Shown here piece after piece: positions 43,060-51,687 of a stretch of DNA of 64,000 nucleotides (position 1 is its first letter; the number at the start of each line of letters is the position of its first letter). Below the pieces are notes generated by a model that saw nothing but the letters and a program-made list of their open reading frames with translations, was not told the DNA's origin and did not search any database. The stretch is from Fictibacillus nanhaiensis (lineage in GTDB: Bacteria > Bacillota > Bacilli > Bacillales > Fictibacillaceae), in NCBI GenBank assembly GCA_017052515.1, contig JAFHKR010000039.1, forward strand, positions 1,240,001 through 1,304,000. Reading direction: 5' to 3'. Made by a program: the position numbers and the translations under genes.

Positions 43060-43230
43060 TTATCTTCTTAACTGACCTTCAGTCTGACGAAGTTTTACTT
43101 TTTTGTGACAGCCACATTCATGATGTTCACGTTCAACATGCTTGTTACATGCACATTCATGTCGCTCACGTTCAACGCGCTGGTTACACCCACAAGAATG
43201 ATGACCTGAATTATTTCCAATCCAACCCAT
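43060..43230 (-). CDS. 56-residue Cys/His repeat protein
   Basis: ATG 43230 follows AAGGGGGG. After MGWIGNNSGH the product has three tandem 13-residue repeats of the form H-x-C-x-C-x3-V-x4: HSCGCNQRVERER, HECACNKHVEREH, HECGCHKKVKLRQ. Each offers two Cys and a His for metal binding. The repeats are visible at DNA level as well. Possible roles are metal binding or a spore outer-layer protein; not established. Confidence 0.7.
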   Translation of the reverse strand: MGWIGNNSGHHSCGCNQRVERERHECACNKHVEREHHECGCHKKVKLRQTEGQLRR

Positions 43231-43355
43231 AACTAATCCCCCCTTAGTTCCCGAAGGTAATACCTTCGATTCATATATTCTATGAAATCAAGTAGAAAGT
43301 GCTTGTACACCTATCACACTGCCCATTCAATCCTGCTAGATATTAATGCAAAAAA

Positions 43356-43382
43356 GGCGTTAATCCCCTTTGGATTAACGCC
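43356..43382 (-). terminator. Terminator of the 41-residue membrane peptide gene
   Basis: GGCGTTAATCC (43356-43366) pairs perfectly with GGATTAACGCC (43372-43382), with five A before it giving a T run on the minus strand. Confidence 0.85.
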
Positions 43383-43429
43383 GCTCTATCTAATGGTCAG
43401 GATATCTGCTCATCAGGTCCTTCAAAAAT

Positions 43430-43555
43430 CTATATGTTCTTTAGGAATTTAAATAGAGCTGGGTATTGATGCTCTGGAATGTACTGATTAAAAAAATGTG
43501 TGGCAACCAAAACTAATATTATTGTAAGAACGCTAAACAAAGTAACTTCTTTCAT
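43430..43555 (-). CDS. 41-residue membrane peptide, possibly leaderless
   Basis: ATG 43555 opens MKEVTLFSVLTIILVLVATH and ends with FNQYIPEHQYPALFKFL, one membrane helix and a short outside tail. On the minus strand TTGAGG and TATAAT, 17 bp apart, end only three bases (GGG) before the ATG. The message could therefore be leaderless, or the promoter serves something else. A perfect terminator follows 47 bases after the stop. Confidence 0.5.
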   Translation of the reverse strand: MKEVTLFSVLTIILVLVATHFFNQYIPEHQYPALFKFLKNI

Positions 43556-43598
43556 CCCATTATATAACCAATAATTTTACCCCTCAAAGAACTATGAA

Positions 43599-44102
43599 TT
43601 AAGCATACCTCCAAAGAAACAATTCTCCTGTTTCTTGATAAAGTTCTGCACCTGTTTTTTCTAATACTCTATGCGACGCAATATTGTCTTTTTCTGTATC
43701 AGCAATCACATAACGAACATTTGTCTGATTCAACAACCAGTCTTTCATACCATGAATGGCTTCAGTCATGTAACCATATCCTTGATGTTCAGGGTGCGTA
43801 TAATACCCTATCACTACTTCACCCTCATCATTTGGAGTCCCTTTAAGCATAATGCCTCCGATGATTTCATTCATGTTTTTAGATACCATAATCCAGTTTG
43901 TATACCAAATATAATTCTGTTCATCTAATAAAGCCTTTGAAAATCTAACTTCCATTGCTTTCTTCAATTCTTGACTTAGATTACTTTTCGATTTCTGAAG
44001 TGATAAGTTTATTTCCAATTGGTTTTGATCATTAGTTAGTAATCTCAAGTGATCTGTGGACAAAGGAATCATCCGTAATCTTTCTGTACGTATTTCAATC
44101 AT
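43599..44102 (-). CDS. GNAT family N-acetyltransferase
   Basis: A 167-residue RimL-like acetyltransferase: TERLRMIPLSTDHLRL, then GEVVIGYYTHPEHQGYGYMT (acetyl-CoA loop) and NIASHRVLEKTGAEL. ATG start with GGAGTG. Substrate unknown. Not a close paralog of the 445/11615 pair. Confidence 0.88.
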   Translation of the reverse strand: MIEIRTERLRMIPLSTDHLRLLTNDQNQLEINLSLQKSKSNLSQELKKAMEVRFSKALLDEQNYIWYTNWIMVSKNMNEIIGGIMLKGTPNDEGEVVIGYYTHPEHQGYGYMTEAIHGMKDWLLNQTNVRYVIADTEKDNIASHRVLEKTGAELYQETGELFLWRYA

Positions 44103-44303
44103 ACCAACACTCCTATCTGAATTTGAGAGCCGATGAATCGACTATAACAAAATAAAAATAGGATTTCTTAATGGCAACTACTCCTGCATCATGTACTCTT
44201 CTAAAAAACAGCATGAATCGTGTTTTTGGGAAGGTTCTTCAAGTGTATCATTCCATATTTATCCTGTATATGGTTTCATTGGTGCTGAATTGCGAAATAG
44301 AAA

Positions 44304-44330
44304 AGCTATTCTCCTTTTGGAAGAATAGCT
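44304..44330 (-). terminator. Terminator of the SDR gene
   Basis: AGCTATTCT (44304-44312) pairs with AGAATAGCT (44322-44330); TTTTC follows on the minus strand. Confidence 0.8.
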
Positions 44331-44336
44331 CGGTTC

Positions 44337-45248
44337 TTACTTATATCCCTCTACATCCGCTGGCTTACCTGCCTCGACGACTTCCACCAAATATCGGAAA
44401 CAATCAGGCTGTGAGCCATCTAAATCATAAAAGTCATATTTCTTAGCCAGGTCTCCGCTAGAGAAAGATTGTCCATTTAGTTCATGTCGGTTATCATCCA
44501 TCGCTAATGCTGCTACGGCTCTTCCAACATAACGAGGCGTTTCAGATATGGCAAAGTTCGGATCTTTCTTAATGCCATCTTGCCAATTTTCTTCTGTCAC
44601 CCCGAATACTTCAAGCATGATTTCTGAACGCATCCAGCCGGGTGACACGGAAACCGCTGTACTCTTATACGGTGATAGTTCATGTGACAAAGCTTTGGCC
44701 ATACGAATAACAGACGTTTTGGCTAAATCATAAAACATGGACACTCTATAATTGTTCTCATTGTATTCTTTTGTCCCATCTGTCATTTCGATCACGAGTC
44801 CGCCTTCGTTCTTTATCAACAAGGGAAGCGCGTAATGACTTGTAATGAGATGAGTATCAACAGCTAGACGTAGCATGCGCAATCCTTTTTCAAGGGAATG
44901 TTCCCACACAGGTGTACTCCATTCAATGATATTCTCTCCGCCCCAAATATCGTTCACTAGAATATCTAGTCTACCTTGTTCCTTTTCAATACGTTTTACT
45001 AAAGCTTCAACTTGTTCTGCTACAAGATGATCGACTTGAACTGGGATTCCAATGCCACCTAGTTCGTTTACTAATTCTGCTGTTTCCTCAATGGTTTCTG
45101 GGCGGTTGTATTCAGATACCGAGTTACGTGTCGTTCTGCCCGTGATATAGACAGTCGCTCCTGCTGCTCCCAACTCCATCGCAATCCCGCGTCCTGCTCC
45201 ACGAGTTCCTCCGGCTACTAGTGCAATTTTTCCTTCTAAAGGTTTCAT
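44337..45248 (-). CDS. Short-chain dehydrogenase/reductase
   Basis: A 303-residue NAD(P)-dependent oxidoreductase. VAGGTRGAGRGIAMELGAAG is the dinucleotide-binding loop, VNDIWGG replaces the usual NNAG, and the catalytic YxxxK is YDLAK. ATG 45248 has AAGGAG at 9 bases; ATG 45254 is too close. Divergent from the WYL-type regulator at 45334, with a palindrome between them, so that regulator probably controls it. Confidence 0.9.
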   Translation of the reverse strand: MKPLEGKIALVAGGTRGAGRGIAMELGAAGATVYITGRTTRNSVSEYNRPETIEETAELVNELGGIGIPVQVDHLVAEQVEALVKRIEKEQGRLDILVNDIWGGENIIEWSTPVWEHSLEKGLRMLRLAVDTHLITSHYALPLLIKNEGGLVIEMTDGTKEYNENNYRVSMFYDLAKTSVIRMAKALSHELSPYKSTAVSVSPGWMRSEIMLEVFGVTEENWQDGIKKDPNFAISETPRYVGRAVAALAMDDNRHELNGQSFSSGDLAKKYDFYDLDGSQPDCFRYLVEVVEAGKPADVEGYK

Positions 45249-45295
45249 TTGCATTCACTCCTTTTTTGATCTATCTTTAGTTTAACCTTAAAAGG

Positions 45296-45310
45296 TGACA
45301 TCCAATGTCA
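45296..45310. promoter_or_regulatory. Palindromic operator between SDR and YafY-type regulator
   Basis: TGACAT-CCA-ATGTCA is a perfect 6-bp inverted repeat with 3-base centre. It lies 24 bases before the regulator start and 48 bases before the SDR start, in the divergent promoter region. Confidence 0.65.
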
Positions 45311-45333
45311 TATTAAAAATTAGGAGTAAATAG

Positions 45334-46290
45334 ATGAGAGCAGACCGATTAATCAGCATCTTATTGTTGTTACAGAATCATGGAAAAATGACAACAAAGG
45401 CATTAGCCAACGAATTAGAAGTAACAGAGCGAACGATCCACCGTGACATGGAAGCGTTAAGTGTTGCAGGAATTCCTGTACTAGCTGATCGAGGCAAACA
45501 CGGTGGATGGCGGCTTGTGGATCAGTACAGAACACGCTTAACTGGATTGAAAGACAGCGAATTAAAAACGTTGTTTCTTTCCCCTTCTTTTCAGCTTCTA
45601 AGTGATCTTGGCTATACAAAAGACTGGAAAGAAGCACGGCAAAAGCTGTTAGCCGCTCTTCCAAACACACTACAATCACAAGCGGATAACTTATGGAACA
45701 GAATCCATATTGATATAGATCCTTGGAAACAATCCAAGCACGAATCGATTGCACTTAATCAGCTACAGCAAGCACTATGGGAAGATCGTAAAATACGTAT
45801 TGCTTACGAAAAAGCAAACAAGGATTCATCAGAGAGAATCGTAGAACCATTAGGGCTCGTCGCAAAAGGACGTACATGGTACCTGATTGCGGTATCGAAT
45901 CAAGAGATCAAAAATTTTAGAGTATCTCGAATAAAGTCAGCTGTGTTGTTGAATGAAACATTCATCAGACCAGCTGATTTTCAACTTGCTGATTTCTGGG
46001 CTGAATCGAAACAGAATTTTGTTCGAAATTTACCTGTTTTCGAAGTTGAAGTGGAAGCATCTCCATCAATTATAGAACGCTTATCCTTTAGCGGTCGCTT
46101 TGCACAAGTTGTGAGTATGGATTCACCGAATGAAAACGGATGGTTTCCCGTAAAACTGACCTTTGATACAAAGCAAGAAGCTGCATCTTATATCATTGGG
46201 TTTGGAAATCAGATGAAAATTATTTCTCCTTCCTCATTGATAGAATCGGTAAAAGTAATTGGAGAGTCTGTACTATCGCTTTATAAATAG
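45334..46290 (+). CDS. YafY-type transcriptional regulator (HTH-WYL)
   Basis: A 318-residue protein: N-terminal DeoR-like HTH (TTKALANELEVTERTIHRDM) and a WYL domain (IRIAYEKANKDSSERIVEPL, GRTWYLIAVSNQEIKNFRVS) that binds a ligand or nucleic acid. A C-terminal WCX-type extension follows. ATG start. Divergently paired with the SDR gene; autoregulation through the 45296 palindrome is likely. Confidence 0.92.
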   Translation: MRADRLISILLLLQNHGKMTTKALANELEVTERTIHRDMEALSVAGIPVLADRGKHGGWRLVDQYRTRLTGLKDSELKTLFLSPSFQLLSDLGYTKDWKEARQKLLAALPNTLQSQADNLWNRIHIDIDPWKQSKHESIALNQLQQALWEDRKIRIAYEKANKDSSERIVEPLGLVAKGRTWYLIAVSNQEIKNFRVSRIKSAVLLNETFIRPADFQLADFWAESKQNFVRNLPVFEVEVEASPSIIERLSFSGRFAQVVSMDSPNENGWFPVKLTFDTKQEAASYIIGFGNQMKIISPSSLIESVKVIGESVLSLYK

Positions 46291-46429
46291 ACCTTTAAGA
46301 TCCATCGACACGCTAAGAAAAAAGTTGATAAGTAACTGAAGTGTTAAATTTAGGAAGGTTTTTTGTAAAAAAATGTAGAAATATATGTACTTGAAGATTT
46401 TGTTTGTATTGATAAAGGAGAGATCCGTT

Positions 46430-47212
46430 ATACAACTCGTGAAAAATAATTATGCACTCATTTCTTTAACATGCTTATTTTTTCTAGGCATACTCTTTTT
46501 TTCGTACAGGATGTTCAGTTTAGGTATGCTCTCAGTATTATCTTTGTTTGTACTCTATAGAATTAACTTTAAACATCGACCTACCGTATCCCTCTTCGTC
46601 TTCTTTTTGTCTGGGTTTGTATTATTCATTTTAGGAAATGACGTAATCGCTCAGTTTAGGATTTCTAAAGAAGCAAAGATTGTGCTAAATCGGAGCCTCT
46701 TATTCGTTCTAATACTAGGAACAGTTATCTCTATTAGAAGGACTAAAGAAGTAGTAAAACTTTATACGGTGATGCCAAACTGGAATAGTCGAATCGATTT
46801 TCCTAATCATACCATTAAGACTTTAACCTTTTTAGGGTTTGGTTTATTAGGATCAATGACCATATTCTTCCCCCTCCTTTTTATGGAGAGTAAAAGTTTT
46901 TCGCAATCTCTTCTTATCTTTGCACTGGTCTTTTCTCTGATTAATGCTGTACTGGAGGAATTACTTTGGAGAGGGCTATTGTTATCATCTTTAAAAAACT
47001 ACGTTTCAACCTTTTATGCCGTTACCGTTACTAGCATCGGGTTTGGGCTGTTACACCTATCCATCGGCATTCCTTTTTTAATGAGTTTATCCTTTTCATT
47101 TGGAGGGCTATTTTATGCTTTGGTGGTGTTAAAGACAAAGAGTATATATCCCGCGATCCTGTTTCATTTTGTCATAAACATAGGGATGGTTCTTAACGGG
47201 TGGATTTTGTAA
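46430..47212 (+). CDS. CPBP family intramembrane metalloprotease
   Basis: A membrane protein of about eight helices with the CPBP motifs EELLWRGLLL (EExxxR), FGLLHLSIG (FxxxH) and FHFVINIG (HxxxN). Members are CAAX-type proteases or bacteriocin self-immunity proteins. The start is uncertain: AAAGGAG (46414-46420) is followed 9 bases later by in-frame ATA 46430; the first ordinary codon is GTG 46439. ATG 46385 has no ribosome binding site. The same arrangement occurs at 51478. Confidence 0.82.
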   Translation: MQLVKNNYALISLTCLFFLGILFFSYRMFSLGMLSVLSLFVLYRINFKHRPTVSLFVFFLSGFVLFILGNDVIAQFRISKEAKIVLNRSLLFVLILGTVISIRRTKEVVKLYTVMPNWNSRIDFPNHTIKTLTFLGFGLLGSMTIFFPLLFMESKSFSQSLLIFALVFSLINAVLEELLWRGLLLSSLKNYVSTFYAVTVTSIGFGLLHLSIGIPFLMSLSFSFGGLFYALVVLKTKSIYPAILFHFVINIGMVLNGWIL

Positions 47213-47229
47213 TTCTCAAAAATTTTATA

Positions 47230-47255
47230 AAGAGTACCCAGCTTGCGGTACTCTT
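47230..47255. terminator. Bidirectional intrinsic terminator
   Basis: AAGAGTACC (47230-47238) pairs with GGTACTCTT (47247-47255), between the convergent CPBP and small membrane genes. Confidence 0.85.
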
Positions 47256-47263
47256 CTCATTAG

Positions 47264-47623
47264 TTATTTACCTGTTTCCTTGAATGCGTATTTATAGAGG
47301 GTTCTGAAATAGACGAAGAGAAAGATCAAAACCACTAATGAAGCAAATATGAATTCATCATTGGAATGAATTCGCATGTATATTCGCATGTATTTCTCTT
47401 TCGAAACCATTAACATGAAGCCCATCGTATAGAGAAGGTCAAATACAAAGAAAATTCTCCAAAAGCTCTTTCGAAAGATTTCTTTTTTGTAAACATATCC
47501 GTAGATACCTAAAAGACCTATCACAGTTATGATAAGATTCATTAACTCACGGAAATTGCTCATATCAATCCACAGAAAATTATAGGTGGAAATCAACAAG
47601 AAAAACCAAAAGTATATCTTCAA
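47264..47623 (-). CDS. Four-helix membrane protein, unknown function
   Basis: A 119-residue protein with about four hydrophobic segments and short basic loops. TTG 47623 follows GAGGTG. No motif recognised. Confidence 0.65.
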   Translation of the reverse strand: MKIYFWFFLLISTYNFLWIDMSNFRELMNLIITVIGLLGIYGYVYKKEIFRKSFWRIFFVFDLLYTMGFMLMVSKEKYMRIYMRIHSNDEFIFASLVVLIFLFVYFRTLYKYAFKETGK

Positions 47624-48123
47624 ACATGCACCTCTTTCTTCAGGTTCTAGAGAGATTATCCATCATATACTTTTTGCGGCGTTTTGGTTCATGTGTTTAA
47701 ATAATTGGATGTTTTATTGATACATCAATAAAACGAAATAAAAAAATACATCCTCTTTACTTGTAAGGTTCTCTTTTTGAGGTGAAAATCGTACTTAGTA
47801 AGCCCATTTGCAGATGAAATAAATAGTTTGTCTGGTCATTTAGATTTTTTCAATATTCATTTAAAGAAAAATAGCCCAATAAATTTTCATCATTAAAAAC
47901 TAAGAATCTAAAATGAGGCAATTGCTTAGAATAAATACTTTCCTTTGTCCCAAATCTCTTAGGTTTATATTCAGTTTTTGATGAGTGGCTAAAAACGCAC
48001 CGTTGAATCTTTAACTTTATTACCTCTATGTATTATTATTTTCAAGTCTACGCTTTATCGTTCATTAGAAAGGTACATCTCTTCCTAAAGAGATGCACCC
48101 GATTTGTTGATGACCATACATTT
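47624..48123. other. AT-rich gap with a possible gene remnant
   Basis: On the minus strand a frame open from 48032 to TGA at 47850 contains QRCVFSHSSKTEYKPKRFG, FRFLVFNDENLLGYFSLNEY and similar protein-like sequence, but has no start codon or ribosome binding site. It looks like a decayed gene. A weak GTACATCTCTT/AAGAGATGCAC hairpin near 48073-48098 may end the GNAT gene at 48124. Nothing else stands out. Confidence 0.3.
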
Positions 48124-48519
48124 TTATTTCTTGTGCATCACAAATTGAGATTTACTATATTTGAAGTTATTCTTTTCATAAAACGGAATTAAATTTTCTT
48201 CACAAAACAAGCTAATAACGTCAATGTGTGAAAGTTCATTTAACAACTTTGATACAAGTTTTGTTCCGATCCCTGATTTTTGAAAATCCTTATGTATCAC
48301 AAAATCTTCTATGTAAGCTCTAAATTTATCATCTGATACAGCTCTTGCAAAACCTATAAGAATGTTATTTCTCCAAGCACCAACTGAGATTACTTGTTTT
48401 AACATTATTTCTATATCTTCTTCATTTCTTTCTTCCCACCAACCAGCATTACTATAAAGAGTAATAAGCTCAGTAGCTTTTATTGGTTTTTCCGAAAAAC
48501 TGACTACTTCAACTTTCAT
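48124..48519 (-). CDS. GNAT family N-acetyltransferase
   Basis: A 131-residue compact GNAT: WWEERNEEDIEIMLKQVIS, GFARAVSDDKFRAYIEDFVI and HKDFQKSGIGTKLVSKLLNE (acetyl-CoA loop), ending VISLFCEENLIPFYEKNNFK. Similar in size to YitI/aminoglycoside-type acetyltransferases. Substrate unknown. Confidence 0.88.
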   Translation of the reverse strand: MKVEVVSFSEKPIKATELITLYSNAGWWEERNEEDIEIMLKQVISVGAWRNNILIGFARAVSDDKFRAYIEDFVIHKDFQKSGIGTKLVSKLLNELSHIDVISLFCEENLIPFYEKNNFKYSKSQFVMHKK

Positions 48520-48831
48520 TTAAATAACCTCTATTCTACTTTCTTAGTATTATACCTACTTTATCCTGCACGTTTGTGGAATAAAGACAGTACGTTTTAA
48601 CTTTATTATGTATTCAATTTAACCGCCGTTTAATCTTTTTGCTAAAAGTGTGCGAAATGAGGTGCTGATCGAGGTGATAAAGTGATGTTTTTTTATCAAA
48701 ACCCTTAAAGACCAAGAAAAAACCACAACGCATTCAGTTGCGATTTATAGTGCTAATTGATAGGCGATTTAGCTTGTTTTTTCTTGTTTTCTCACTCAAA
48801 TGAGAACCCGTTACCCTTTATCCCTCTATCT
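48520..48831. other. Intergenic gap
   Basis: It holds a partial copy of the repeat seen at 325 and 33470 (CCTGCACGTTTGTGGAATAA near 48565) and a weak hairpin near 48726-48742 (CAAC/GTTG) with six A before it, possibly the terminator of the DinB gene at 48832. No gene seen. Confidence 0.4.
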
Positions 48832-49302
48832 TCAATCCCATACTCTTATTCGAGGGACATTTGCTGACCTTAAGTAATCCAATAATTGCCCAGTATGAAC
48901 AGACTCATGATAAGCAATCCTTAGCAGCATATCTCCTAGATCTCGTATGTAGCCTGATTCTGAACGATCGATTTTTATCTCTGATAAATCTTCTTCAGAA
49001 AATGACTGTATAGTATGTATAAAATCATTTCGGTATGGTTCGGCAAATATCAATTCGTTTTTCACAGTGGTATATGGTTTGTTTTCAAAGGGAGATTCAA
49101 AGCTTTCTAAACTACCTCTATTCTTAATGGCCAAGTGATAATAATGCTCACTTTCTAAGACATGACGTATCATTTCTAAACAACTCATTGCATCAGAGTC
49201 GGGTCTCCAATGAAGCTTTTCTTGAGGAATAGATGTCCAAACTTTAATACTCCTTCTTCTTACTTCATTCAAATTTAAGATAAGTAGATTGATAGAATTC
49301 AT
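48832..49302 (-). CDS. DinB family protein
   Basis: A 156-residue four-helix-bundle protein with LRIAYHESVHTGQLLDYLRS near the end and an earlier LEMIRHVLESEHYYHL, supplying the three metal-binding histidines. ATG follows AGGAG. Fourth DinB-type gene in the window. Confidence 0.88.
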   Translation of the reverse strand: MNSINLLILNLNEVRRRSIKVWTSIPQEKLHWRPDSDAMSCLEMIRHVLESEHYYHLAIKNRGSLESFESPFENKPYTTVKNELIFAEPYRNDFIHTIQSFSEEDLSEIKIDRSESGYIRDLGDMLLRIAYHESVHTGQLLDYLRSANVPRIRVWD

Positions 49303-49455
49303 TAAAGTTCCTCCTATGTAAAGTGGTATAACAATTATAAACGTTTAGTTCGTTTTGCCATGTAGTTGAAACGTCAATTTTAACCGTAATGAACCATTAT
49401 GTCTGTTTATGTTCAGTTAGTAAATTGAACGATTATTCCATTAATTATTATCTTT

Positions 49456-50096
49456 CTAAAATATAAAAAAAGATATGAGTATTATACTAAACACATTTGC
49501 TATAAAATGTGAAATTGCACTAATCCAAGCATTGTTCGTTTTATAAAAAATAACGCCATAAATGACACTGTTGATGAAAATGAAGAAAATATCATAACTG
49601 ACCACAACAGCATTACCAACTGCGAAATGGCCGAGCGAGAATATAATTGAAGTCAAAATGATCGTGGGAATGATAGGTATATACTTACTTAATTGATTTT
49701 GGAAAAACGCACGCCATGCAATTTCTTCCCCTAATGCTAAAACTGCAAGTTGTAAGACGAGCAACAATAATTTATCAAAAGAGATTACAAACTGTGTTCT
49801 ATTATGAATATGGTCAATGAATTCTGGTAAGAAAGAGCTGCTAAAGCAAAGCAAATGATGTTCATCACTAAAGGTAAAGCAATCCAAAACCATATTGCTT
49901 TCTGTTTTAAATATGTACGTATCGCTTTAATGTCTAACCCATCTGTATCTCTCTTACCAAATCTTCTATGGATAAAGAAAAACGTAATACCCAAAATTAC
50001 TGATAACCCTGCAATATTAACCCCAACAAGATTAGAAAATGAAACAATCGTCATTAGGATTAATCCCACAACAACCATACTTCTGTTTGAATTCAA
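49456..50096 (-). pseudogene. Frameshifted CPBP family intramembrane protease
   Basis: The 5' part (from 50096) reads MNSNRSMVVVGLILMTIVSF to IICFALAALS, then leaves frame near 49830. The adjacent frame carries FLPEFIDHIHNRTQFVISFD, LGEEIAWRAFFQNQLS (EExxxR), FSLGHFAVGN (FxxxH) and ISHFIANVFS (HxxxN) to 49456. All motifs survive, so the break is recent, a sequencing error or a programmed shift. Intact, it would be about 210 residues. Confidence 0.75.
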
Positions 50097-50276
50097 ATTT
50101 TTGCTCTCCTATCCCTTACATCCTTTATGTACAAACTATCTTTTGAAATGGACTACATAAATGGAAAAATTTTGATGATATGAGCGTAACATAGTTAGCA
50201 TTCATCGTGAACGAATAACCTTCAATATCACTTACATGGCCGGTTCTTAAAGATAACTTCAATATTGGTATTTACG

Positions 50277-50366
50277 TTAACCTAGCCAGTTATTGTTATA
50301 AGCAATAACCCCTAGAATGGCACCTATACATCCTCCAAAAATGGCCGCTACTATCTGCTTTTTCAA
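50277..50366 (-). CDS. 29-residue glycine-zipper membrane micropeptide
   Basis: TTG 50366 follows GGGGG at 7 bases. The product is one helix, MKKQIVAAIFGGCIGAILGV then IAYNNNWLG, with GGCIG-x3-G packing motif. It lies 41 bases after the alpha/beta hydrolase gene, probably on the same message. Confidence 0.5.
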   Translation of the reverse strand: MKKQIVAAIFGGCIGAILGVIAYNNNWLG

Positions 50367-50407
50367 GTAGTTTCCCCCAATCTACTCATGTCTATCGTTA
50401 AAGCCTG

Positions 50408-51298
50408 TTAGGACTTAAAAACGGATTCTTTAAAGCTAGTTAAAATGGACTTCCAAACTTCGTCACTTTCAGTTAAAAAATGTCCAGCCTCTTCTAGATA
50501 ATGGGTTTCTACTTGAGGAATCATGTTAGCCATGTTTCTAACCTCAATGAAAGATGAAAATGTATCTTTCTCACCGTGCCAAACGATCACAGGTCTTGTT
50601 AACTCCTCTACTTTAAATCCCCAGTCTTTCGTTAATAATTTGCTCTCATCGATTACTCCATCTACTCCTTGTAGGTAAGCTTCCTTAGAATGGAGCACTC
50701 CATTTTCAAGAACTTCATCCCTTTGAAGCATATTGTTGTCCCAATCTGAGAGATAAGAACCACCTTTTTTCAAATTTTTTATGTACAACTCTGGCTTCTG
50801 ATCGATCAATTTTTTCTTTGATTTTTCTAATTGCTTAAGTAACCACGGACAGTACTTCGTCATATAAAAACCGATTCGATTCTCTTTTGACATCGTTGTT
50901 GGAGGTTTTCCATTTTCAAATGGTGTTGCCGTACCAACCAACATACACACCTCAACTTGGTTGGGAAGTTTATACGTAACAGCTGCAGCAAATGCTCCAC
51001 CTCCTGAAACACCTAATACGGAGAAATTTTCTAACTCTAGATGCTTTGCTAGTTCTTCCATATCTTGAGCATAATCAAGTAGTTTAAAATGATGTTTCTT
51101 ATCTGAAAGACCGTACCCAGGACGATCAGTAGCAATTAAAAAAATTCCTAATTCTTTAGCGATTGAATCATCTTCTGTAAACCACACTCTTGACCCTGGC
51201 GTTCCATGAAATAAGAATAATGGAATACCTTTTAGGTCTCCATATAGGGAATATCCTAATTGTCTTCCGTCAGATAAAACCATGATGTTTTCATTCAT
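50408..51298 (-). CDS. Alpha/beta-fold hydrolase
   Basis: A 296-residue hydrolase: PLFLFHGTPGSRVWF, TDRPGYGLSD, nucleophile LGVSGGGAFAAA, acid WHGEKDTFSSF, His EAGHFLTESD. Cytosolic esterase or peptidase-like; substrate unknown. ATG start with GGGAG. Confidence 0.9.
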   Translation of the reverse strand: MNENIMVLSDGRQLGYSLYGDLKGIPLFLFHGTPGSRVWFTEDDSIAKELGIFLIATDRPGYGLSDKKHHFKLLDYAQDMEELAKHLELENFSVLGVSGGGAFAAAVTYKLPNQVEVCMLVGTATPFENGKPPTTMSKENRIGFYMTKYCPWLLKQLEKSKKKLIDQKPELYIKNLKKGGSYLSDWDNNMLQRDEVLENGVLHSKEAYLQGVDGVIDESKLLTKDWGFKVEELTRPVIVWHGEKDTFSSFIEVRNMANMIPQVETHYLEEAGHFLTESDEVWKSILTSFKESVFKS

Positions 51299-51483
51299 AG
51301 AGAATCTCCCTTATCATGAGGTATTTTAGAAGTTTGAAAATAAGAGAACATAGTCTTCTATGTCTTAAGTTTAACATTGCATTTTGTAAGTTTAATCCAT
51401 TTTTGTGTCTTTTTATATAATTTTGTATTACATTTTATGTTAAAGGTTTATACAAAAAGGAACGGAGGGGAATTGTTATAAAA

Positions 51484-51663
51484 TTGGTGATGCACTCATT
51501 ACTAACTTTCGTAATCGTATTTCTAATAAATTGGTTCTGGGCTGAGCAAAGTTTTATCTTAAAACCACTTGTTATAGGCGTGGTTTGTGGTGGAATTTTT
51601 TATAGCATTGAAAAGATATTTAAAAAGGATAAATACAATAAAGAAAAGAAGCGTACTGTATGA
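51484..51663 (+). CDS. 59-residue two-helix membrane protein
   Basis: From TTG 51484 the product reads MVMHSLLTFVIVFLINWFW, then FILKPLVIGVVCGGIFYSI and a Lys-rich tail. GGAGGGG (51464-51470) is 13 bases upstream of TTG, far for a normal start, but 7 bases before in-frame ATA 51478, as at the 46430 gene. A terminator overlaps the stop codon. Confidence 0.6.
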   Translation: MVMHSLLTFVIVFLINWFWAEQSFILKPLVIGVVCGGIFYSIEKIFKKDKYNKEKKRTV

Positions 51664-51678
51664 ACAGCACGCTTTTTT
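51649..51678. terminator. Intrinsic terminator
   Basis: AAGCGTaCTG (51649-51658) pairs with CAGcACGCTT (51665-51674) followed by TTTT, overlapping the end of the small membrane gene and facing kynA. Confidence 0.75.
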
Positions 51679-51687
51679 CGAAAATGG

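Noticed and set aside
43100-43205. Short direct DNA repeats that could suggest a CRISPR or minisatellite
   Set aside because: They encode the 13-residue protein repeats and keep frame; there are no unique spacers.
42852-43232. 126-codon plus-strand frame rich in Cys and His
   Set aside because: It is antisense to the two Cys-rich microgenes, has no ribosome binding site and ends at their ribosome binding region. Its composition mirrors their repeats.
44171-44446. 91-codon plus-strand frame
   Set aside because: It overlaps the SDR gene end and its terminator on the other strand and has no ribosome binding site or recognisable sequence.
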